Shown here piece after piece: positions 1 through 7,771 of a stretch of DNA of 64,000 nt. The stretch covers positions 4,464,001-4,528,000 of the forward strand of contig NZ_CP019431.1 of the NCBI RefSeq assembly GCF_009866765.1, read 5' to 3'. Origin of the DNA: Pseudomonas sp. S35. GTDB lineage: Bacteria; Pseudomonadota; Gammaproteobacteria; Pseudomonadales; Pseudomonadaceae. Each line of letters starts with the position of its first letter. Within the stretch, counting starts at the first letter, position 1. A program made the position numbers and the translations under genes. Below the pieces are notes generated by a model. The model saw only the letters and a list, made by a program, of their open reading frames with translations, was not told where the DNA came from and did not search any database.

Positions 1-1
1 C

Positions 2-1282
2 GGCCACGACAGCATGCTGCTCAACCTCAGCGGCGCCCACGGGCCATTTTTTACGCGCAACATCGTCATCCTCAAGGACAGCTCGGGCAACACCGGCGTC
101 GGTGAAGTGCCGGGCGGCGAACGCATCCGCGAAACCCTGGAGGACGCGCGCAGCCTGGTGATCGGCCAACCCATCGGCCAGTACCAGCGCATCCTCAACC
201 AGATGCGCCGCACCTTTGCCTCGCGGGATTCGGCCGGCCGTGGCCTGCAAACCTTTGACCTGCGCATCACCATCCACGCCGTCACCGCCATGGAAGCCGC
301 CCTGCTCGACCTGCTGGGGCAGTTCCTCGAAGTGCCGGTGGCCGCCTTGCTCGGCGAAGGCCAGCAGCGCGACGCGGTGAAGATGCTCGGCTATCTGTTC
401 TATGTGGGCGACCGCAGCGCCACCGACCTGGCCTATCGTAACGAAGCGGATGCCGACGACGATTGGTTCCGCCTGCGCCATGAAACAGCCCTGACGGCTG
501 AAGCCGTGGTGCGCCTGGCCGAAGCCGCGAAGGCCAAATACGGCTTCAACGACTTCAAGCTCAAGGGTGGCGTCTTGAGCGGCGACGAAGAGATCGAAGC
601 GGTCACCGCCCTGGCCGAACGCTTCCCCGATGCGCGCATCACCCTCGACCCGAACGGCGCCTGGTCACTGAAAGAAGCCATCCGCCTGTGCCGCGACCAG
701 CACCACGTACTCGCCTACGCCGAAGACCCGTGCGGGGCCGAAAACGGCTACTCGGGCCGCGAAGTCATGGCCGAATTCCGCCGCGCCACGGGCCTCAAGA
801 CCGCCACCAACATGATCGCCACCGACTGGCGCGAAATGGGCCACGCGATCCAATTGCAATCCGTGGACATCCCCCTGGCCGACCCGCACTTCTGGACCCT
901 GCAAGGCTCGGTACGCGTGGCGCAAATGTGCAACGACTGGGGCCTGACCTGGGGCTCGCACTCCAACAACCACTTCGATATTTCCCTGGCGATGTTCACT
1001 CAAGTGGCCGCTGCCGCACCGGGCGACATCACCGCCATCGACACCCACTGGATCTGGCAGGACGGCCAGCGTTTGACCAAAGAGCCGCTGAAGATCGAAG
1101 GCGGTTATGTGAAAGTACCGGCCAAGCCGGGCCTGGGCGTGGACATCGACATGGACGCCTTGGCCAAGGCCCACGAGCTGTACAAAGGCATGGGCCTTGG
1201 GGCGCGGGATGACAGCGTGGCGATGCAGTTCCTGATTCCGGGGTGGAGTTTCAACAACAAGCAGCCTTGCCTGGTGCGCTGA
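2..1282 (+). CDS. gudD: Glucarate dehydratase, 5' end cut by window
   Basis: Enolase-superfamily enzyme that dehydrates D-glucarate to 5-keto-4-deoxy-D-glucarate in the cytoplasmic aldarate catabolic pathway. The reading frame is open to the window edge (GHDS precedes the first visible ATG at 14), so the true start is upstream and 426 residues are visible against about 450 in the family. Seen: the lysine motif FKLKGG, metal ligands in LDPNGAW and AEDPCG, TATNM, and the catalytic histidine segment [10 protein letters not shown]. The C-terminus is complete. Its transporter and regulator are not in view on this side. Confidence 0.95.
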   Translation, partial: GHDSMLLNLSGAHGPFFTRNIVILKDSSGNTGVGEVPGGERIRETLEDARSLVIGQPIGQYQRILNQMRRTFASRDSAGRGLQTFDLRITIHAVTAMEAALLDLLGQFLEVPVAALLGEGQQRDAVKMLGYLFYVGDRSATDLAYRNEADADDDWFRLRHETALTAEAVVRLAEAAKAKYGFNDFKLKGGVLSGDEEIEAVTALAERFPDARITLDPNGAWSLKEAIRLCRDQHHVLAYAEDPCGAENGYSGREVMAEFRRATGLKTATNMIATDWREMGHAIQLQSVDIPLADPHFWTLQGSVRVAQMCNDWGLTWGSHSNNHFDISLAMFTQVAAAAPGDITAIDTHWIWQDGQRLTKEPLKIEGGYVKVPAKPGLGVDIDMDALAKAHELYKGMGLGARDDSVAMQFLIPGWSFNNKQPCLVR

Positions 1283-1585
1283 AGGCGCTGGTTTCTGGGA
1301 GTAGCTCGGTCTCGAAAACACAATCAATCCAATGTGGGAGGGGGCTTGCCCCGGTACAAACCGGGGACATCGTTTACATTTCTAACCGGGCACACGGTTT
1401 GCCGTTCCCGCTGGGACCGCCAGCGTGGAATCTCGGCACAAAGCGGCATCTACTTCTTGGGCCTGCCGAACCTGGTGAATCGCACGTCTTCGTTTATCTA
1501 TGAGGTGTGTGGCGGACCATATCGTGTTGCAGGACGAGTAAAAGGCCTACGAGAAGCCTTGACTGCGCCTGTGGCGATGGAGCCT
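1283..1585. other. Intergenic stretch, possible mobile-element scar
   Basis: No convincing gene. It holds one REP-like palindrome (1333-1352). Read on the minus strand, a GTAAACGATGTCCCC-type end and a short open frame ending FGRPKK and a stop (about 1460-1500) suggest a worn transposase tail, but I cannot assign a family. Confidence 0.4.
1333..1352. repeat. REP-like palindrome, single copy
   Basis: TGTGGGAGGGGGCTTGCCCC matches the GTGGGAG...GGGCTTGC REP type scattered through P. fluorescens-group genomes. The GGGGGC/GCCCC core can form a small hairpin. No inverted partner is obvious nearby, so it is a singlet and not a REPIN. Confidence 0.7.
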
Positions 1586-1828
1586 TCAGCCAGGCTGTTC
1601 GAACCGCCGCCGCTTCAGGAACAACCCCACCCCCAACGCCACCGCAAAGATCGACAGCAACCCCAGGTCAGCCCCCCATGGACGGACCTGGCTTGCCGCC
1701 ACACAGCCGACCGCCCCCGCCACCACCAGCAGCACCCCCAGCCACTTGCGAAGCAGGTACGGTTTAACAAACCGATCGAGCAGAAAAAACAGCACCAGGG
1801 CCAAGACCAGTTGGGTAATGTCAGACAT
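1586..1828 (-). CDS. Small two-to-three-helix membrane protein, unknown
   Basis: Eighty residues. An N-terminal hydrophobic helix (about residues 6-18), a second helix (about 28-45, LGVLLVVAGAVGCVAAS) and a third (about 53-70) are followed by a basic KRRR tail, so it is probably an inner-membrane protein with a cytoplasmic C-terminus. I do not recognise the family. It lies 12 bp downstream of another small minus-strand frame and may be co-transcribed with it. Confidence 0.6.
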   Translation of the reverse strand: MSDITQLVLALVLFFLLDRFVKPYLLRKWLGVLLVVAGAVGCVAASQVRPWGADLGLLSIFAVALGVGLFLKRRRFEQPG

Positions 1829-1840
1829 GTGCTTCTCCAG

Positions 1841-2065
1841 TCAGGTCTTGATGATCAGTGCCGAGGCGCTGCGTTGTGGGCCAATACCGCCGTTGACCTG
1901 CGCCTCGATGCTGGCCAGCACGTCGCCGGCATGATAGGTGGGCAGGACTTCATTGGCATACATGCGCACACCCGCACCTACAGGAACACCCACGTAAGGG
2001 GACGCCACGGCACTGGTCGCCGAAGCAAAGGCCGTGGCGGCCAGGTTAGCGATCTTGGTGCGCAA
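1841..2065 (-). CDS. Hypothetical small protein, start or frame uncertain
   Basis: Seventy-four residues from a TTG codon, rich in Ala/Val/Gly, unrecognised. There is no good ribosome site at this start. A well-placed AAAGGA plus ATG lies at 2108 but opens a different frame (MKFEGAFQYMGNHG..., stopping at 2046) that overlaps this one. Joining the two by a single-base shift near 2070 would give one protein of about 90 residues. Either a frameshift has split the gene or only one of the frames is real. Confidence 0.35.
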   Translation of the reverse strand: MRTKIANLAATAFASATSAVASPYVGVPVGAGVRMYANEVLPTYHAGDVLASIEAQVNGGIGPQRSASALIIKT

Positions 2066-2230
2066 TCCCGTGATTGCCCATGTATTGGAACGCCCCTTCG
2101 AACTTCATCGCACGCATCCTTTCGAGCCAAAGGCGGGGATTCTCTAGAAGGCGGGCAGTGGATTCAAGGCAAAAAAAGAAATGAGCAAATGGGGGGCAGG
2201 CCGATCCCTTCCCCCAGGTGCTACTCACGC

Positions 2231-2737
2231 TCACGCTCGTTTGGGCAACTTCCAATTCGGCCGTATGAAGTGGCAGGTATACCCGTTGGGTATCCGCTCA
2301 AGATAATCCTGATGCTCCGGCTCCGCCTCCCAAAACTCCCTGGCGGGTTCAATTTCCGTGACCACACGCCCCGGCCACAGCGTGGAGGCATCTACATCAG
2401 CCGCGGTATCTTCGGCAATATCCCTTTGCTGCTCGCTCAGGTAGTAAATCGCCGAACGATAGCTAAGCCCGAGATCATTACCCTGCCGGTTAGACGTGCT
2501 GGGGTCATGGATCTGGAAAAAGAACTCAAGCATCTGCCGGTATGTGATCACCGCCGGGTCAAACACCACCTCAATCGCTTCGGCATGGTTGCCATGATTG
2601 CGGTAAGTGGCGTTCGGCACATCGCCACCGGTGTAGCCGACTCGCGTGTGCAGCACCCCGGGGTAGCGTCGCAACAGGTCTTGCATGCCCCAGAAGCAGC
2701 CGCCGGCGAGGATGGCGGTTTCGGTTGGGTTGGTCAT
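2231..2737 (-). CDS. msrA: Peptide-methionine (S)-S-oxide reductase MsrA
   Basis: Cytoplasmic thioredoxin-dependent repair enzyme reducing the S-epimer of methionine sulfoxide. Seen: the catalytic GGCFWG motif with Cys14, [12 protein letters not shown], the FFQIHDPST segment typical of MsrA, and a possible resolving Cys in YTCHF near the C-terminus. Its 168 residues are usual for a short MsrA. An AAGGA ribosome site 7 nt before the ATG supports the start. It appears to be a stand-alone gene. Confidence 0.95.
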   Translation of the reverse strand: MTNPTETAILAGGCFWGMQDLLRRYPGVLHTRVGYTGGDVPNATYRNHGNHAEAIEVVFDPAVITYRQMLEFFFQIHDPSTSNRQGNDLGLSYRSAIYYLSEQQRDIAEDTAADVDASTLWPGRVVTEIEPAREFWEAEPEHQDYLERIPNGYTCHFIRPNWKLPKRA

Positions 2738-2832
2738 GGTTTGTCCTTGCGGTTGATGGAGACAGGGTAGTTATGGGGTGATGTTGGGCAATACCAAGTT
2801 CAATCAGAGAAAAACTGCCCCCCCCTATCGAC

Positions 2833-3414
2833 TCAAGGTTTATTCCTGGAACGAAACGCCGCCACCTTCATCCGGTTGCCGCAGGTCGCCATGCTGCACC
2901 AGCGGCGGCGGTGTGATTTGCTCAGGTCATGGAACAGCAGCACGCAGTCGTGGGCCTCGCACTGGCGGACGAATTCAAACTTATCGTTCGTGACCAAGCC
3001 CACCAGCGACTCGGCCACCGGCACAAGCAGGCTGGCCGGGCTGCTGTCCCGAGGACGCGTGGCAAGCCGAAATGCCTTGTTCTCCTGCGCCCATTCCAGC
3101 CTGCTCACCGGGCGACCCGCTTCAAGCACCTGGTTGATCACCGCGAGATCGACGGGAACGCCTGTCATTGCCGCATTCACCACCGCCCTTGAACTCGCAC
3201 GAAGCGTACGAGCGAGGGCCAGCAACCCACTCGGCGCCTTCGGGTCAAGCTGCTCGGGCAACAGGCCCGCCTGGGTCAGCCAGCTCATCACGCTGTGATC
3301 ATCGGTGAAGCAGTCATGGCGCTGATCCCCCACCCCGTACTCGGAGTTGATGAAATCAAGGGCCAGGTTGTCGGCCAGAAAAAGTGCGCCTGCGGCAGTG
3401 CTGTTCGGATTCAT
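2833..3414 (-). CDS. CGNR zinc-finger / ABATE-domain transcriptional regulator
   Basis: Putative DNA-binding regulator of 193 residues. The N-terminal part (FLADNLALDFINSEYG) is the ABATE domain. The C-terminus carries the CGNR zinc finger (RWCSMATCGNRMKVAAFRSR). I chose the ATG at 3414 because the longer alternative starts at a TTG inside the operator-like region. It is divergent from the exported hydrolase at 3511, and the shared gap holds repeated GGTTAC/GTAACC sites, so it probably regulates that gene and itself. Confidence 0.85.
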   Translation of the reverse strand: MNPNSTAAGALFLADNLALDFINSEYGVGDQRHDCFTDDHSVMSWLTQAGLLPEQLDPKAPSGLLALARTLRASSRAVVNAAMTGVPVDLAVINQVLEAGRPVSRLEWAQENKAFRLATRPRDSSPASLLVPVAESLVGLVTNDKFEFVRQCEAHDCVLLFHDLSKSHRRRWCSMATCGNRMKVAAFRSRNKP

Positions 3415-3423
3415 GGGCGGCCA

Positions 3424-3495
3424 GTAACCAATAAAATATGTTTGACAGGTTACCAAATCCAGACATAACCTTCAAACACAAACTTTAACGGTTAC
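3424..3495. promoter_or_regulatory. Candidate CGNR operators: three GGTTAC/GTAACC sites
   Basis: GTAACC at 3424-3429, GGTTAC at 3448-3453 and GGTTAC at 3490-3495. The first two form an inverted pair around the putative promoter; the third lies close to the hydrolase start. The placement between divergent regulator and target suggests repressor binding. This is inference from repetition only. Confidence 0.4.
3442..3469 (+). promoter_or_regulatory. Candidate sigma70 promoter of the exported hydrolase
   Basis: A perfect -35 TTGACA (3442-3447), a 16 bp spacer and a weak -10 CATAAC (3464-3469). One GGTTAC operator candidate overlaps the spacer. Confidence 0.45.
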
Positions 3496-3510
3496 ACAGG
3501 AAGCCACATC

Positions 3511-4446
3511 ATGACCACGTCCAACGCCACGGCCGCTGCCGGGCTCACCGCCGCCTTGCTGATCAGCGGCGCGGCCCATGCAGACAACACAGTGCATTAC
3601 CGCTACGAGCAGGTCGGCGACGTAAAGGTGTTCTACCGCGAGGCGGGCGACCCCAGCGCGCCGACCGTGTTGCTGCTGCACGGCTTCGCCGCCTCATCCT
3701 TCATGTTCCGCGAACTCATGCCCGAGCTTGCCGACCGCTACCACGTCATCGCGCCGGACCTGCCGGCATTTGGCTTCACCGAAGCCCCGCCGCGCGGCGA
3801 ATACGCCTACACCTTCAGCCAACTGGCGAAGACCATCGGCCAGTTCACCGAACAGCTCAAACTCGATAAATACGCACTGATGGTCCATGACTACGGCGCC
3901 CCCGTAGGCTGGCGCATGGCCGTTGCCCATCCGGAGCGAGTGACCGCGATCATTTCCCAAAACGGCAACGCCTACGAAGAAGGCCTGGGCGCCGGCTGGG
4001 CTCCTATCCAACGCTACTGGCACGCCCCGACCCAACAAAACCGTGACGCCCTGCACGACTTCCCCACCCCCGCCTCGATCAAGTGGCAGTACCTGGAAGG
4101 CGTGGCCGACAAAAGCTCGGTTTCACCCGATGGCTACACGCTGGAAGGGCTGCAAATATCCCGTCCAGGCAATGCCGACATCCAGCTCGACCTGGTGCTG
4201 GACTACGCCTCCAACGTAGCGATGTACCCGGCCTTCCAGTCGTACTTCCGCCAGTACCAGCCACCGCTGCTCGCGGTGTGGGGCAAGAACGACCCCTTCT
4301 TCCTGCCGGCCGGCGCCGAGGCGTGGAAGCGCGATATTCCCAAGGCGGATATTCGTTTTTATGACACCGGGCACTTTGCGCTGGAAACCCATGGGAAGGC
4401 GATCATCCCGGTTATACGGGCGTTCCTGGACAAGAACCTCCAGTAA
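3511..4446 (+). CDS. Exported alpha/beta hydrolase with Asp nucleophile
   Basis: 311 residues. The hydrophobic N-terminus ending AAHA-DN looks like a Sec signal peptide, so a periplasmic location is likely. Alpha/beta-hydrolase fold: oxyanion motif HGFAAS, nucleophile elbow VHDYGAPVG with Asp instead of Ser, acid region GKNDPFF and catalytic His in GHFALE. An Asp nucleophile is the hallmark of epoxide hydrolases and haloalkane/haloacetate dehalogenases, so one of those chemistries is likely; the substrate cannot be told. The AGGA site 10 nt before the ATG fits. It is divergent from a CGNR regulator. Confidence 0.88.
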   Translation: MTTSNATAAAGLTAALLISGAAHADNTVHYRYEQVGDVKVFYREAGDPSAPTVLLLHGFAASSFMFRELMPELADRYHVIAPDLPAFGFTEAPPRGEYAYTFSQLAKTIGQFTEQLKLDKYALMVHDYGAPVGWRMAVAHPERVTAIISQNGNAYEEGLGAGWAPIQRYWHAPTQQNRDALHDFPTPASIKWQYLEGVADKSSVSPDGYTLEGLQISRPGNADIQLDLVLDYASNVAMYPAFQSYFRQYQPPLLAVWGKNDPFFLPAGAEAWKRDIPKADIRFYDTGHFALETHGKAIIPVIRAFLDKNLQ

Positions 4447-4460
4447 TCGACGCAACCCTA

Positions 4461-4560
4461 TGTAGGAGCGAGCTTGCTCGCGAAAAACGTCAACGATAAC
4501 GCCGCGACTCCGGTTTCACGCGGCGCTCCAGGATTCTTCGCGCATCAGCTCGCGCCTACC
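4461..4560. repeat. REP pair in inverted orientation (REPIN)
   Basis: TGTAGGAGCGAGCTTGCTCG at 4461-4480 and its degenerate inverse CGCGCATCAGCTCGCGCCTACC ending at 4560 flank an inner hairpin (GCCGCG at 4501 with CGCGGC at 4519). It lies directly after the hydrolase gene, where it may stabilise the mRNA 3' end or aid termination. Confidence 0.8.
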
Positions 4561-4679
4561 TTGTAGACATGTCCTACAGCAAGCTGCAGCGCCTTGCTCC
4601 GTTACCTACAGTTGCGTCAGAATCCGCCGGCTTGTGCACTTGAGTGGGCGTCTCTAAGGTGGCCCGGTCGCTGACAACT

Positions 4680-4889
4680 CAGTGATCGGGTTTAGTAGCC
4701 CGAGTGACAACATAAAGTGCATGAGCCTCATCGATCAGATGTTCTTGTCTGTACTTGATGGTGGCTGTGCGCAGGGCGCCCTCGGGCGCGCCGGCTTTGT
4801 GTGTTTCCCCGGTCTACTAACCTGCGCACAGCCGCCACCCTCTCGTTTAGTAGCGAAAAGGTGTTGGCCCTAAAACAGGTACAACACAC
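4680..4889 (+). promoter_or_regulatory. Structured leader RNA candidate upstream of DUF6124 gene
   Basis: A long-range stem pairs 4760-4775 with 4821-4839 (16 pairs, one 3-nt bulge) and encloses two hairpins: GCGCC-CTCG-GGCGC at 4776-4789 and CCGG at 4791/4808. Hairpins at 4686-4703 and 4843-4856 both present the loop TTTAGTAG. The junction strand CTACTAA (4814-4820) is exactly complementary to both loops. A last stem GTGTTG (4861)/CAACAC (4882) holds the AGG ribosome site in its loop, 9 nt before the ATG. The layout suggests a riboregulator of translation; ligand and mechanism are unknown. Confidence 0.6.
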
Positions 4890-5237
4890 ATGTACAAAGT
4901 CACGCCTAACCCTCCGAACGGTCCCGACCTGAAACTGAATCAGGCGGCGCATCGTGCGATTGATCACTACCTCAACGCGGGCGCCGAACCGCCAGGGCCG
5001 CCTCCTCCACCTTCGAATACGCTGTTCAGCGTTGCGGACGATGTCAGCAGTGAAGTGCTGATTGCCAATAGCTATGAGACTTTTTCTTCGGTGACTGCGT
5101 TGTTGCTGGACCTGTCGGATGAGCTGACGGGGAAGCAGCGGGATGTGGCGTTGGCGATTCACCAGTTGAGTGAGTTGGGGGTTTTGTTGGTGGATAAGTT
5201 GATGGAGCGGGAGCTGATAGCTGACCCTCAACACTAA
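4890..5237 (+). CDS. DUF6124 family protein
   Basis: 115 residues beginning MYKVTPNPP, the typical opening of the DUF6124 family in Pseudomonas. A proline-rich linker (about residues 34-41, GPPPPPS) is followed by a helical C-terminal half (NSYETFSSVTALLLDLSDELTG...AIHQLSELGVLLVDKLM). No signal peptide, no membrane span, no known catalytic residues. Function unknown. It is monocistronic between a structured leader and a hairpin terminator. Confidence 0.85.
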   Translation: MYKVTPNPPNGPDLKLNQAAHRAIDHYLNAGAEPPGPPPPPSNTLFSVADDVSSEVLIANSYETFSSVTALLLDLSDELTGKQRDVALAIHQLSELGVLLVDKLMERELIADPQH

Positions 5238-5247
5238 GTTAGGTCGC

Positions 5248-5288
5248 CGAGTCGTTGTGATCTCTATTACGACGACTCGCGATTTTAT
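5248..5288 (+). terminator. Rho-independent-like terminator after DUF6124 gene
   Basis: CGAGTCGT (5248-5255) pairs with ACGACTCG (5272-5279) across a 16-nt loop and is followed by GATTTTATTT. It begins 10 bp after the stop codon. Confidence 0.65.
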
Positions 5289-5559
5289 TTGGCCTTGTTG
5301 CTTTCCAAATCGAGAGCGTTGAGGGTTCACATTCCGCCAATTCGACTAAAGTGTCATGACAACACGAAAACAGAAAACGCCACTCGCCGACAATTCTCGA
5401 CGGTGAAGGGCAGCTTCTGACCAGAAGCAGTCATTCGGGAGGACAGGAAACTGTCAAGAAGCACCTCATTGCAGACCTTCAGAACAAAGTTTCAATGGAC
5501 AGCTAAAGTACGTACGCAGACTAACAACTTAGAGATTTCCCAACCAAATAAGGGGAAAA
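5289..5559. other. Intergenic region before the low-GC patch
   Basis: No gene seen. One perfect small hairpin, GCTTCT-GACC-AGAAGC (about 5413-5428), is followed by CAGTCATTC; a similar TGTCCG...GGGTCGAAAGCAG motif recurs at about 6464-6490 after the next gene. These may be worn copies of one short intergenic repeat flanking the inserted gene. Confidence 0.35.
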
Positions 5560-6333
5560 ATGGACGTCGATTCTAAAACTGAACAAAAGAAGAACCCCAC
5601 GTGGGACATCGGATTGACGGAGGAGCTAGTCACTGCGGTATTCGGGGCGACACAGTGGAAGAAGGCGCACCCTAGTGTAAGATCCATGACGGACAGACCT
5701 CAGTTCTGCCGTTACCACTACCACGAAGCCTTGGACATGATGAATGGATACATCGAATCCAAACTGAAGGAGACAGGCTTGTGGGGTGTCTACGAGGACT
5801 ATGATGAGTTTAGTTACCTGATGCTGAAGATCAGGGCGAATATCACTGCCTTCGTCCAGAGCCTGCATGCCGTGGCGGATACCTGTTCCCACATGCTCTA
5901 CTACTCCTTGGCGCTGGACAACCTCCCCAGGCCCCTCAAGGAGCGGGACATCTATGCCAAGGAGGTCCTCAAGCTCCTAGAGCAGCAACGCGCTGCCGGG
6001 AATTCCGAGTACGACAAACTCTGTAGATTTTTCCGCGAGATCACAACTGGCGATGACTACAAGTACCTTAATGCCCTGACCAACACGTCAAAGCACCGCA
6101 GCATCGTCCGCTCAGAACTGAACGAGGACGCCACCGGCAAACGGGAAGAGAAGTGGATTCTGTTCTTGGAGTCGTTTTGGTACGCGGGAGAGTTGTTTGA
6201 AAAAACCAACGCTCGCGAGTTCATGCGAAAAGAGCATGACCGTATTCAATATCTGACCGTAAACATTGGTGTGGAACTGAACGATATCTTGAAGAAGCTC
6301 CAACCTTTGAAGCCCACAACCCAAGCAATTTAA
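5560..6333 (+). CDS. Unrecognised helical protein, 257 aa, accessory
   Basis: A clear ribosome site (AAGGGGAAAA) precedes the ATG. The protein is predicted mostly alpha-helical, charged, without signal peptide or membrane span. A conserved-looking stretch LNALTNTSKHRSIVRSEL (about residues 170-187) resembles the N-x-x-KHR motifs seen in HEPN-like or all-helical defence-associated hypothetical proteins, but I cannot assign a family. GC and codon use are more mixed than in the flanking core genes, which suggests horizontal acquisition. Nothing nearby is clearly its partner, although the next two genes are also accessory. Confidence 0.75.
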   Translation: MDVDSKTEQKKNPTWDIGLTEELVTAVFGATQWKKAHPSVRSMTDRPQFCRYHYHEALDMMNGYIESKLKETGLWGVYEDYDEFSYLMLKIRANITAFVQSLHAVADTCSHMLYYSLALDNLPRPLKERDIYAKEVLKLLEQQRAAGNSEYDKLCRFFREITTGDDYKYLNALTNTSKHRSIVRSELNEDATGKREEKWILFLESFWYAGELFEKTNAREFMRKEHDRIQYLTVNIGVELNDILKKLQPLKPTTQAI

Positions 6334-6611
6334 GAGCGCCGGTAAAGACTCTATACCGGAGCAGCCGTGCGGCCCACATCACTGTATGGCCGCAGCCACT
6401 CCGAAGCCGTGACGAAAAAAATACTAACCGGCTGCTTCAGGCTGATTTCAGCCAGGTTTCGAATGTCCGTTATGGGTCGAAAGCAGCCCGTCAGAATAAT
6501 TCACATTGCCCATCACCAGATTTGCTTGAGCTTAGCTTGATGCCACCACCGGGCTGGCTCTCTTCGGTGGATTACAGCAGTTCACAGCCACAACATTAAT
6601 AAAACGAGTAC

Positions 6612-7325
6612 TTATAGCTGGGCATACGCGGCTTCAAAATCGCCGAGAGCTTGGTTCACCTTATAGCGAAGCATCAGCGACGCGGAAAGCTTCACCATCG
6701 CCTCGAACAGGACATGCCCTGATTTAATCTCACACTGACCGACGCTACTCCCTCCAGGGCCTCCAGGCTTATAAGCGTAGACAGTGTAAAAAACTCTATC
6801 AGGCTCGCGATTCAGTCCCGCCGAAATATGAGTGACAGAGCTCTCTGTCACAACGAGGTCAGGGAGTGAGAACTCCAAGACATCATCGAATGGAATGAAC
6901 ATAGCTGAAGCGGACATCACGAATAGGCTCGCGATATCCAACGCCTCTTCAACATTTTTAAGCTCAGGCGTTGCGTACTCGTGCTCGAGAATATTTCGCA
7001 TGTCGACGACTTTACGCAACAGACTTGGCGCCAATAACCCAAGCGCCCTTAGCCGTTCGATCTTCTTCGGCACGTTCCATCGAAGTGAGGGATAGCCGAA
7101 AGAGATCAACAACTGATCAAGCTGAGAGACAATGGCGCGTTTTGCGTTGGTCGTTGCATTGACAAGAGCCACCAAACCGCCCCGTTCAAAATCATCCTCC
7201 GCCAATGTCAAAAACTCGACTGGTGAGGTTTTCAACTCAGTCATTTCGAAACCACCACCGCCCAACGCTACCCCACATTTGCTCATATCGAATCCATGAG
7301 CGAGGCAAAATTCTTTAATATCCAT
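6612..7325 (-). CDS. HEPN-like domain protein, 237 aa
   Basis: AGGA 8 nt before the ATG. The central helical region VVDMRNILEHEYATPELKNVEEALDIA (residues about 107-132) contains R110-x4-H115 followed by a helix, the signature of HEPN domains, which act as RNases or RNase-toxin scaffolds in toxin-antitoxin and antiphage systems. The N-terminus (1-45) and the C-terminal beta-rich part (about 165-210, VFYTVYAYKPGGPGG) are not recognised. No MNT nucleotidyltransferase antitoxin lies next to it. It sits in the low-GC patch, convergent with the 257-aa gene. Confidence 0.6.
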   Translation of the reverse strand: MDIKEFCLAHGFDMSKCGVALGGGGFEMTELKTSPVEFLTLAEDDFERGGLVALVNATTNAKRAIVSQLDQLLISFGYPSLRWNVPKKIERLRALGLLAPSLLRKVVDMRNILEHEYATPELKNVEEALDIASLFVMSASAMFIPFDDVLEFSLPDLVVTESSVTHISAGLNREPDRVFYTVYAYKPGGPGGSSVGQCEIKSGHVLFEAMVKLSASLMLRYKVNQALGDFEAAYAQL

Positions 7326-7387
7326 TGATTCGTTCCTGTTTTTATTTATACCAAATGACCGATAAGTTACCTGTCAGTGTAAATAGG

Positions 7388-7680
7388 GGTCAGCCCTGAG
7401 GAATCCCCACAAAACTTCCTTGCAGGTAAGTCAGATAGCTTGAAGTGGCCTGCATAAGTCGGGCAGTTTGGTAGTCGCCTATCGGGAGCACAGCATCCGG
7501 GATCATATGGCCGCGTTGAATTTTGGGTTCATGGAGCGGTTACGATTGACGAAGGTTTTCGGGACATGAAGAGTCTGCGTTTCGGCTTTGCACCGGCAAG
7601 CTTAGAGACTGGAGTAGATTCGTGGGGATTCCTCAGGGGCAGACCACAATCTAAACAGACGCTTAAACATGGTCTGCCCC
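7388..7680. repeat. Nested inverted-repeat element, MITE-like or IS remnant
   Basis: CCCTGAGGAATCCCCAC at 7394-7410 returns as its exact inverse at 7622-7638 (17 of 17). Just outside are GGTC(A/T)G extensions. A second perfect pair, GGGGCAGACC at 7636-7645 and GGTCTGCCCC at 7671-7680, shares the same outer end. Between the long arms lie about 210 bp with a short open stretch (VAYREHSIRDHMAALNFGFM...) that could be a broken coding fragment. There is no intact transposase. The 7326-7771 gap holds no gene. Confidence 0.6.
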
Positions 7681-7771
7681 CGATTACGTGCAAAAGTAGT
7701 CTATGCATCGAGGATGCATGCTCTACTACTGACTGCTCAGATAAAATGACTCATAAATTTTAAATCAATAA

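Noticed and set aside
1334..2770. Long plus-strand open frame of 478 codons over msrA and its neighbours
   Set aside because: It is antisense to msrA and small minus-strand genes, rich in Arg/His/Gln/Pro, with no domain or ribosome site; a high-GC shadow.
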